DNA of 10,221 bases from CAZPZR01 sp964591105. Its GTDB lineage: Bacteria; Bacillota; Clostridia; Lachnospirales; Lachnospiraceae. Both the position numbers and the translations under genes were made by a program. The notes under the pieces were generated by a model. It saw nothing but the letters and a program-made list of their open reading frames with translations, ran no database searches and had not been told where the DNA came from. Location: contig CAZPZR010000063.1 in assembly GCA_964591105.1 (NCBI GenBank), forward strand, positions 1-10,221. Reading direction: 5' to 3'. Of this stretch, positions 4,777-10,221 are shown piece by piece (within the stretch, counting starts at the first letter, position 1; the number at the start of each line of letters is the position of its first letter).

Positions 4777-7152
4777 ATGGGAAAAAGAGGAATGAACGAA
4801 CGTGTTCAGGCATTAAGAGAACTTAGCGTAAACACACAACCACATATCGATATGGAACGTGCAAAAAGTGAAACTGAAACTTATAAAAAGTACGAAGGAC
4901 AGCTTTCAATTCCTGAACTTCGTGCACAGGTACTTTATGATTATTTCTCAACAAAAACACTTTACATTGGTGATGGAGAATTGATTGTAGGTGAAAAGGG
5001 AGACTCTCCACACGGGGCGCCAACATTCCCAGAACTTTGCTGTCATACAGTAGAAGATATGCATGTTATGAATGATCGTGACCTGATTAATTTCTCTGTA
5101 AAAGAAGAAGACTACGGTTATCAGGAAGAAGTAATCATTCCTTACTGGGAGAAACGTTCTACACGTCATAGAATCCTTGAAAATATGACAGAAGAATGGA
5201 AAGCATGCTATGGAGCTGGTATTTTCACAGAGTTCATGGAACAGCGTGGACCAGGACATACAGTAGGATCTTTCAAGATTTATGAAAAAGGATTTTTGGA
5301 TTATAAGGCAGACATCGAAGCATCTTTAGCAAAATTGGATTTCTTTAACGATCCAGAAGCATTTGCAAAGAGAAACCAGCTTCGCGCGATGGCAAAAGAC
5401 TGTGATGCAATCATCGTACTTGGAGAAAGATATGCAGCATATGCAAGAGAACTTGCAGAAAAATGCGAAGATCCAAAGAGAAAAGAAGAATTACTTCAGA
5501 TTGCAGCAAACTGTGATGTAGTACCAGCACACAAACCACAGACATACTGGCAGGCAATTCAGATGTACTGGTTTGTTCACCTTGGAGTAACAAGTGAATT
5601 GAATCCTTGGGATGCATACAGCCCAGGACGTTTGGATCAGCATTTGAATCCATTCTACGAAAAAGACGTAGAAGAAGGAATTTTGGATGATGAAAAAGCA
5701 TTAGAATTATTGGAATGCTTATGGGTGAAATTCAACAACCAGCCAGCCCCACCAAAGGTAGGAATCACATTAAAAGAAAGTTCTACTTACACAGATTTTG
5801 CAAATCTGAACACAGGTGGTGTTACACCAACTGGTGAAAATGGTGTAAATAACGTTAGTTATCTGATTCTTGACTGCATGGATGATATGCAGTTACTTCA
5901 ACCATCTTCTAACGTACAGATTAGTAGAAAAACTCCTCAGAAATTCTTGAAACGTGCATGTGAAATTTCAAGAAAAGGTTGGGGACAGCCAGCATTCTAC
6001 AACACAGAAGCAATCATTCAGGAATTGATGAACGCAGGAAAAACATTGGAAGATGCTCGTAAGGGTGGAACAAGTGGATGCGTAGAAACAGGAGCATTTG
6101 GAAACGAAGCATACATTTTAACAGGATACTTCAACATTCCTAAGATTTTCGAATTGACATTGAACAATGGATACGATCATGTATCTGGCCAGCAGCTTGG
6201 TCTGAAACTTGGCAATGCAGAAGATTTCAAGACATACGAAGAACTTTGGGATGCATTTGCAAAACAGATGGAACACTTTGTAAATATTAAAGTTCAGGGA
6301 AGTAACATCATTGAACGAATCTTCGCAGAACATATGCCAGCACCATTCCTTTCTATCATTACAAATGACTGTATTGCAAGAGGAAAAGACTACAATGCTG
6401 GTGGTGCAAGATACAATACAAAATACTTACAGGGTGTAGGTATTGGTACAATTACTGACTGTCTTGCTGCTATTAAATACAACGTATATGACAATCAGAT
6501 CTTTACAATGGCTGAATTAATGCAGGCAATGAGAGACAACTTTGAAGGTCATGACAGGATTCATAACTTAGTAAGCAATAAAACACCAAAATACGGTAAC
6601 GATGATGATTACGCAGATGATATCATGAAAGAAGTATTTGAACTTTATCGCGGACTTGTAACAGACCGTCCAAACATGATTGGTGGAAAATATCGTATCA
6701 ACATGCTTCCAACAACATGCCACGTTTACTTCGGAGAAGTTATGATGGCAAGTGCAAATGGAAGACTTGCACACAAACCAACTTCTGAAGGTATTTCTCC
6801 AGAAAAAGGTGCAGATGTCAATGGACCAACAGCGGTTGTAAAATCTTGTGGTAAAATGGATCATCTGATGACAGGTGGAACACTTCTGAACCAGAAATTC
6901 ACACCAAGCGTTGTTGCAGGAGAAGAAGGATTGGATCAGATGGCAAACCTTGTACGTACATATTTCAATATGGATGGACATCACATTCAGTTCAACGTTA
7001 TTGACAGACAGACATTGATCGATGCACAGAATCATCCAGAAGAATACAAAGATCTGATTGTACGTGTAGCTGGTTACAGTGATCACTTCAGAAACTTAAG
7101 CAAAGCACTTCAGGATGAAATCATCGAAAGAACAGAACAGAGCTTTAACTAA
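4777..7152 (+). CDS. hypD: trans-4-hydroxy-L-proline dehydratase (glycyl radical enzyme)
   Basis: Removes water from trans-4-hydroxy-L-proline by radical chemistry, giving (S)-1-pyrroline-5-carboxylate; oxygen-sensitive and cytosolic. The 791 residues contain the thiyl-loop GTSGCVETG with C435 and E437, and the glycyl radical loop VRVAGYSDHF with G766. Residues H161, D279, S335, D340, F341 and Y451 also fall exactly one position after those I remember for C. difficile HypD (H160, D278, S334, D339, F340, Y450; catalytic C434, E436, G765), and long stretches look alike. The single loop Cys excludes pyruvate formate-lyase, which has a Cys-Cys pair, and GCVET differs from the GCVEP common in choline lyase and diol dehydratases. 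AGGAGG at 4763-4768 supports the ATG at 4777. Strongly GCA/ACA/AAC-biased codons suggest high expression. proC downstream supports the pathway. Confidence 0.95.
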   Translation: MGKRGMNERVQALRELSVNTQPHIDMERAKSETETYKKYEGQLSIPELRAQVLYDYFSTKTLYIGDGELIVGEKGDSPHGAPTFPELCCHTVEDMHVMNDRDLINFSVKEEDYGYQEEVIIPYWEKRSTRHRILENMTEEWKACYGAGIFTEFMEQRGPGHTVGSFKIYEKGFLDYKADIEASLAKLDFFNDPEAFAKRNQLRAMAKDCDAIIVLGERYAAYARELAEKCEDPKRKEELLQIAANCDVVPAHKPQTYWQAIQMYWFVHLGVTSELNPWDAYSPGRLDQHLNPFYEKDVEEGILDDEKALELLECLWVKFNNQPAPPKVGITLKESSTYTDFANLNTGGVTPTGENGVNNVSYLILDCMDDMQLLQPSSNVQISRKTPQKFLKRACEISRKGWGQPAFYNTEAIIQELMNAGKTLEDARKGGTSGCVETGAFGNEAYILTGYFNIPKIFELTLNNGYDHVSGQQLGLKLGNAEDFKTYEELWDAFAKQMEHFVNIKVQGSNIIERIFAEHMPAPFLSIITNDCIARGKDYNAGGARYNTKYLQGVGIGTITDCLAAIKYNVYDNQIFTMAELMQAMRDNFEGHDRIHNLVSNKTPKYGNDDDYADDIMKEVFELYRGLVTDRPNMIGGKYRINMLPTTCHVYFGEVMMASANGRLAHKPTSEGISPEKGADVNGPTAVVKSCGKMDHLMTGGTLLNQKFTPSVVAGEEGLDQMANLVRTYFNMDGHHIQFNVIDRQTLIDAQNHPEEYKDLIVRVAGYSDHFRNLSKALQDEIIERTEQSFN

Positions 7153-7215
7153 AGATATCAGAGTGGATTGCAGGAGTGCACAGCACATAACAATCTGCTG
7201 GAATCATATTTTCAA

Positions 7216-7252
7216 CAAATCAGGCGGGGATGAATAGTCTCCGCCTGATTTG
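7216..7252 (+). terminator. Hairpin downstream of hypD (probable terminator)
   Basis: A 15-bp stem (7216-7230 with 7238-7252, one G-T pair) encloses the loop TGAATAG. The stem is GC-rich at the centre, with GATTT on its descending arm. No long T run follows, so it may terminate partly or act as an mRNA 3' end stabiliser. It lies about 65 bases after hypD. Confidence 0.65.
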
Positions 7253-7261
7253 CTAAAAATT

Positions 7262-7275
7262 TAGATTGCAATCTA
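7262..7275. promoter_or_regulatory. Perfect 14-bp palindrome upstream of the TetR gene promoter
   Basis: TAGATTGCAATCTA is perfectly self-complementary and flanked by an A run on the left and a T run on the right. It sits 16 bp upstream of the candidate -35 of the TetR-family gene. It could be an operator; it does not share the arm sequence of the hypE palindrome. Confidence 0.4.
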
Positions 7276-7291
7276 TTTTTGTAATAGAGCG

Positions 7292-7321
7292 TTGTTTTTC
7301 AATTAGATTTTATGATAGAAT
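7292..7321 (+). promoter_or_regulatory. Candidate promoter of the TetR-family gene
   Basis: -35 TTGTTT (7292-7297), an 18-bp spacer and -10 TAGAAT (7316-7321). A start point near 7328 would leave a leader of about 54 bases that contains the hairpin at 7338-7368. Confidence 0.5.
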
Positions 7322-7337
7322 AGACTTAGAATATTTT

Positions 7338-7368
7338 AAACGTTGCTTTACAAAAGGTAACGTTTTTT
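7338..7368 (+). promoter_or_regulatory. Terminator-like hairpin in the TetR gene leader (possible attenuator)
   Basis: The 12-bp stem (7338-7349 with 7354-7365, two G-T pairs) has the loop ACAA and ends in a run of six T (7363-7368). It lies between the candidate promoter and the ribosome site at 7371-7376. It may reduce read-through into the gene, or the symmetrical AACGTT arms may be a protein-binding site instead. Confidence 0.4.
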
Positions 7369-7381
7369 GGGTGAGGAAATT

Positions 7382-7960
7382 ATGGAAAAGAAGAGTGTGA
7401 GAAGCAGAATTGTTTCAGCTGCCTGGCAGTTATTTTATGAAAAAGGATATAATAAAACAACGGTAGATGACATTATTGCATTGTCTGGAACATCCAAGGG
7501 GTCATTTTATTATTACTTTAATACGAAGGATGAGCTTTTGAATTCATTAGCAGATATTCTGGATGAACATTATGAGGCATTAGAAGCAACGATAGATCCA
7601 GAGATGAATAGCTATAAGAAGTTGCTGTATATGAATGAGAATACTCATTTTATGATGGAAGAAAAGATCAACATTGAGTTACTGGCATCTCTGTATTCAG
7701 CACAGCTTGTGACAGCGGCAGATAATAGCTTATTGAATCAGAATCGTAAGTACTACCAGCTTGTGACGAAGATTATTGAAGAAGGACAGAAACGTGGACA
7801 GATTCGCAGTGATTACACAGTCAGTGCAATTGCGAAATATTACTCTATGTGTGAACGTGCATTGGTTTCTGACTGGTGCATGAGTAAAGGAAGTTATTCG
7901 CTTGGCGCATATAGCAGAGAGTGTATGCCAATGATGATGGAACATTTCGAAGTGAAATAA
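7382..7960 (+). CDS. TetR/AcrR-family transcriptional regulator
   Basis: A 192-residue DNA-binding regulator with the normal family length of about 190-210. The N-terminal helix-turn-helix spans roughly residues 27-46 (TTVDDIIALSGTSKGSFYYYF) and is followed by KDEL, a typical TetR pattern; the helical C-terminal ligand domain is not similar to any subfamily I recognise. ATG 7382 is chosen because GTGAGG at 7371-7376 is well spaced; an in-frame TTG at 7367 would add five residues but has no site. It follows hypD by 229 bp and has its own candidate promoter. Its likely target is the 28-bp palindrome before hypE, with hydroxyproline or a product as possible inducer; this is inferred from position. 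Its stop is one base from the stop of the convergent permease gene. Confidence 0.87.
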   Translation: MEKKSVRSRIVSAAWQLFYEKGYNKTTVDDIIALSGTSKGSFYYYFNTKDELLNSLADILDEHYEALEATIDPEMNSYKKLLYMNENTHFMMEEKINIELLASLYSAQLVTAADNSLLNQNRKYYQLVTKIIEEGQKRGQIRSDYTVSAIAKYYSMCERALVSDWCMSKGSYSLGAYSRECMPMMMEHFEVK

Positions 7961-7961
7961 T

Positions 7962-8798
7962 CTAACTTAAATTTAAGAAGATTAAAGCAAGGCCAATGAG
8001 TGCAGTGGCAACATATTGACGCTTAGTTAATGTTTCTTTAAATACAAGATAATTAATGATATTTACCAATAAGATTGCTCCTGCACTGTAGGTTGGATAG
8101 ACGATATAGGCAGGAAGCGTTGTGGCTGCTCGAATCACCAAAAGGGAACTGAGTTGGTTTGGTACGCCGACACAAATGCCGATGATGATGTCTTGAAGTG
8201 TCATAGTACGATTATTTTTGAAAAAGAAAATGACACTTACGAGCAGAGCAAAGAAAAAGGTATACATGATAAAAAGAGTCTGGCTTTCGGAGTCGTAATA
8301 ACGGCTGTACAATTTTGATAGCACTTCAATCAGACCGCCGAGTCCAAAGATGAAAAACAGTCCAGCCATAAAAGATGGACGAGATTCGCCTTTTTCACGA
8401 TTCATATAGATAATGGCAAAGATGGCGAGTGCAAGTCCAAAAGTCTGGAGAACAGATGGAATTTCTGCAAATGCAATTGCAGAAAAAATGGTTGGGATGA
8501 GTACGCCGAGTTTGTTAAATGTTGTTGTTAATGGTGCTCCATTTTTCACAATGCTGATTTGGATGAGAACAAGACAGAGCACGAAAAGAAAACCATTCAA
8601 TGCACCAATTCCAAGAGTGATTCCACCATCATTTACCCAAAGATTTGATTTATTTTCCAATAAAAAGAAACTAAAAAGTGTACCAGTAAAGTAATTCCAG
8701 ATGTTTAAAGCATAACGATTCCCGCCATGTGCTTCTGAATATTTCATTAAAAAAGTCATGCAAAGGCTGGCAATAACTGCACCTGCTAAATAAAACAT
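7962..8798 (-). CDS. DMT/EamA-type membrane permease, candidate imino-acid transporter
   Basis: The 278-residue polytopic membrane protein has about ten hydrophobic segments in two halves, each ending in a long hydrophobic hairpin near a conserved acidic turn (FAEIPSVLQ at about 110-118 and FKETLTKRQ at about 254-262), the signature of two EamA repeats of the drug/metabolite transporter superfamily. These carry amino acids, sugars or metabolites, in or out. The ATG at 8798 has GGGAGA at 8805-8810. It follows the GntR gene by 45 bp and is probably in its operon, next to hydroxyproline genes, so import of hydroxyproline or export of proline are reasonable guesses; the sequence alone does not show the substrate. 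Confidence 0.82.
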   Translation of the reverse strand: MFYLAGAVIASLCMTFLMKYSEAHGGNRYALNIWNYFTGTLFSFFLLENKSNLWVNDGGITLGIGALNGFLFVLCLVLIQISIVKNGAPLTTTFNKLGVLIPTIFSAIAFAEIPSVLQTFGLALAIFAIIYMNREKGESRPSFMAGLFFIFGLGGLIEVLSKLYSRYYDSESQTLFIMYTFFFALLVSVIFFFKNNRTMTLQDIIIGICVGVPNQLSSLLVIRAATTLPAYIVYPTYSAGAILLVNIINYLVFKETLTKRQYVATALIGLALIFLNLS

Positions 8799-8843
8799 GT
8801 TGTTTCTCCCATCTATAATTCTTCAATCTGATAAGAGCGAAGG

Positions 8844-9485
8844 TTAGATTTTCCCCAACGCACTGTTCTTTCCAGTTCCGAAGTGATCTTTTTTCAGAAT
8901 CGCAAAAGATTTCTTATAATCACCTTTACGCATGTACTCTACCATTTTTTTCAAATTTTCATTTGTTTTAGGAATATGCATTCCGTTTTTGACAGAGTAT
9001 TGTCCAATTCGAATCAATTCGGATAAATTGCTTTCATAAATTTTGTTAATTCGTTCGTTATCAAAAATGCTGATAATCTCCATGTGCATCGCAGTATCTG
9101 CAACCTCCCATTCAAAAAGATCTGCTGCAGCTGCACACATGCGGACAACTTTTTCTTCAATTCGATAAGAATATTCTTCATATCTTCCAGAATCAAAAAT
9201 CAATTTAAAGGCCGGAGCCTCAATAAGTTCACGAACCTGATATAAGTTATTGATTTCCTGTTCTGTAATCTCTTTCACAGTCATGGATTTGTAATAATCT
9301 GACACAATCAATCCTTCCATCTGTAACATATGGATTGCTGCGCGCACAGGACTGCGGCTCATGCCAAGCTCACGAGTAAGAAATGTTTCCGTGAGAGACA
9401 TTCCTGGCGGATAGGTCAGATTTAAAATATTTGTCTTAATTTGGTCATATGCCTGGTCGGCAAGAGACATTGTTTTTTCTGCCAT
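8844..9485 (-). CDS. GntR-family regulator with FCD ligand domain
   Basis: A 213-residue repressor or activator of the FadR/FCD branch. The winged helix-turn-helix covers about residues 5-72, including LTRELGMSRSPVRAAIHML (36-54), the hallmark of GntR proteins. The FCD domain spans about 77-205 with D130 and H134 (DTAMH) and a C-terminal KKDH with H201; the middle His usual before the GD turn appears to be L178. ATG 9485 is preferred because AGAGGT precedes it on the minus strand; an in-frame ATG at 9527 would add 14 residues but lies upstream of the predicted transcription start. A TTGTATACAA palindrome abuts its -10, implying autoregulation, and two more lie before divergent proC. The effector is unknown; proline, pyrroline-5-carboxylate or hydroxyproline are candidates. 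Confidence 0.9.
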   Translation of the reverse strand: MAEKTMSLADQAYDQIKTNILNLTYPPGMSLTETFLTRELGMSRSPVRAAIHMLQMEGLIVSDYYKSMTVKEITEQEINNLYQVRELIEAPAFKLIFDSGRYEEYSYRIEEKVVRMCAAAADLFEWEVADTAMHMEIISIFDNERINKIYESNLSELIRIGQYSVKNGMHIPKTNENLKKMVEYMRKGDYKKSFAILKKDHFGTGKNSALGKI

Positions 9486-9505
9486 AGTAGATACCTCTGA
9501 ATAAA

Positions 9506-9515
9506 TTGTATACAA
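9506..9515. promoter_or_regulatory. GTATAC palindrome O1, operator for GntR on its own promoter
   Basis: TTGTATACAA is a perfect 10-bp palindrome of the type bound by FCD-group GntR regulators. It directly adjoins the -10 of the gntR promoter and covers the expected start point, a layout for self-repression. Confidence 0.65.
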
Positions 9516-9544
9516 ATTATAACGCATTTAAGTGGAAAACTCAA
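9516..9544 (-). promoter_or_regulatory. Promoter of gntR and the DMT permease gene
   Basis: On the minus strand -35 TTGAGT (9539-9544) is 17 bp from a perfect -10 TATAAT (9516-9521). Its -35 is only 8 bp from the -35 of the divergent proC promoter, so both are likely co-regulated. Confidence 0.75.
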
Positions 9545-9552
9545 GAAAAATA

Positions 9553-9581
9553 TTGACGTATAGAGTGCCATGTGTTATAGT
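9553..9581 (+). promoter_or_regulatory. Promoter of proC
   Basis: -35 TTGACG (9553-9558), a 17-bp spacer and -10 TATAGT (9576-9581), with an extended TG at 9573-9574. The start point would be near 9588, so operators O2 and O3 would fall in the early transcribed region. Confidence 0.75.
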
Positions 9582-9595
9582 AAATCCAGTGAAAA

Positions 9596-9605
9596 TTGTA
9601 TACAA
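9596..9605. promoter_or_regulatory. GTATAC palindrome O2 in the proC leader
   Basis: Same 10-bp palindrome TTGTATACAA as at 9506-9515, embedded in matching A/T flanks. It lies about 8-18 bases after the predicted proC start point, where a bound regulator would block clearance. Confidence 0.65.
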
Positions 9606-9612
9606 ATTTCGT

Positions 9613-9626
9613 AAATGTATACATTT
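9613..9626. promoter_or_regulatory. GTATAC palindrome O3 in the proC leader
   Basis: AAATGTATACATTT is a perfect 14-bp palindrome sharing the GTATAC core. Its centre is 19 bp from the centre of O2, about 1.8 helical turns, so two dimers could bind side by side. Confidence 0.6.
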
Positions 9627-9676
9627 GTGAAACGGGAATTCCGTGAAAAAATAGGGTAAAAAGGAAGGTATGTAAT

Positions 9677-10221
9677 ATGAAGTTAGGATTCATTGGTACA
9701 GGAAATATGGCATCAGCAATTATGGGCGGTGTAATTAAGAACGAAATTTTTGCAGCAAATGAGATTATTGGAGCAGATGTATTTGCAACAGGAAGAGAAA
9801 AAGTAAAAGAACAGTTTGGTATCAATGTAACAGCAGATAACAAAGAAGTTATTGAAAAATCAGAAGTTATTATCTTATCTGTAAAACCACAGTTTTATGC
9901 ATCTGTAATTAACGAAATCAAAGATGACATCAAAGAAGATCAGATTGTTATTACAATTGCACCAGGTAAAACATTAGAATGGTTAGCAGAACAGTTCGGA
10001 AAAGATGTAAAAATCGTACGTACAATGCCAAATACACCAGCAATGGTTGGCGAAGGTATGACAGCTGCTTGTCCAAATGAACATATTACAGAAGAAGATT
10101 TAGCATATGTGAAGAAGATTCTTGAAAGCTTCAGCCGTGTAGAAGTTGTTCCAGAGAAATTAATGGACACAGTGACAGCAGTAAGCGGAAGCTCACCAGC
10201 ATATGTATATATGTTTATTGG
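9677..10221 (+). CDS. proC: Pyrroline-5-carboxylate reductase (partial, 3' end beyond window)
   Basis: Reduces 1-pyrroline-5-carboxylate to L-proline with NAD(P)H; here it likely consumes the HypD product. The first 181 codons are present out of about 265 expected. The Rossmann start MKLGFIGTGNMASAI (1-15) has the GxGxxA motif, followed by ILSVKPQ, IAPGKTLEWL, VRTMPNTPAMVGEGM and AVSGSSPAYVYM, the C-terminal-domain signature that lines the active site. GGAAGG at 9663-9668 supports the ATG at 9677. It is divergent from gntR with its own promoter and two GTATAC operators, rather than in an operon with hypD. Codon choice resembles hypD (many GCA, ACA, GTA), which suggests strong expression. No break is seen in the visible part. 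Confidence 0.95.
   Translation, partial: MKLGFIGTGNMASAIMGGVIKNEIFAANEIIGADVFATGREKVKEQFGINVTADNKEVIEKSEVIILSVKPQFYASVINEIKDDIKEDQIVITIAPGKTLEWLAEQFGKDVKIVRTMPNTPAMVGEGMTAACPNEHITEEDLAYVKKILESFSRVEVVPEKLMDTVTAVSGSSPAYVYMFI

Noticed and set aside
6568..7086. 172-codon open frame antisense to hypD
   Set aside because: Cys/Ile/Phe-rich translation without a motif; it is a by-product of the biased hypD codons on the opposite strand.
4777..7152. Pyruvate formate-lyase, choline TMA-lyase or diol dehydratase
   Set aside because: There is no adjacent Cys-Cys pair as in formate-lyase; the GCVET loop and the whole set of pocket residues fit hydroxyproline dehydratase, and proC is nearby.
7966..7977. 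CTTAAATTTAAG palindrome at the TetR/permease junction as terminator
   Set aside because: The stem would be almost all A-T with no usable loop and no U tract on either strand.
9486..9527. Longer GntR protein starting at 9527
   Set aside because: That start would lie upstream of the predicted transcription start and overlap the -10 and operator; the ATG at 9485 has a ribosome site.

Overview
The window looks like a chromosomal segment of a low-GC, anaerobic Firmicute, most likely a gut clostridium of the Lachnospiraceae type. This is inferred from the AT-rich sequence, strong AGGAGG-type ribosome binding sites, an oxygen-sensitive glycyl radical enzyme with its activase, and a stand-alone BioY. 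No rRNA, tRNA, CRISPR array, insertion sequence or phage gene was seen.

Left part (1-3632), housekeeping and salvage genes: xylB (xylulokinase, +) ends in a strong terminator. A convergent short-chain dehydrogenase follows (-, most like the EF-P 5-aminopentanone reductase YmfI). Next comes a divergent stand-alone Mesh1/SpoT-like HD hydrolase (+). A convergent bioY (-) follows; its usual biotin-contacting Asp and Lys appear replaced, and its promoter lies in a 9-15-9 inverted repeat with BirA-operator geometry.

Right part (about 3760-10221), an apparent trans-4-hydroxy-L-proline catabolic locus: hypE (radical SAM activase) and hypD (glycyl radical trans-4-hydroxy-L-proline dehydratase) form a tight operon. 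The active-site residues expected for HypD are all present, shifted by one relative to the Clostridioides difficile enzyme as I remember it. Then come a TetR-family regulator (+), a convergent operon on the minus strand (FCD-type GntR regulator followed by a DMT/EamA-type permease), and divergently proC (+, cut by the window end). HypD dehydrates hydroxyproline to pyrroline-5-carboxylate and ProC reduces that to L-proline, so both enzymatic steps are here, with a candidate transporter and two candidate regulators.

The control DNA is unusually legible. A 28-bp imperfect palindrome lies on the -10/start region of hypED, a good candidate TetR operator. Three GTATAC-centred palindromes lie between the back-to-back gntR and proC promoters: one abuts the gntR -10 and two lie just downstream of the proC start point. 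This suggests a two-regulator circuit, one arm for dehydration and the other for transport and reduction. The enzymes are known chemistry; the regulators, the permease substrate and the operators are inferences worth testing.
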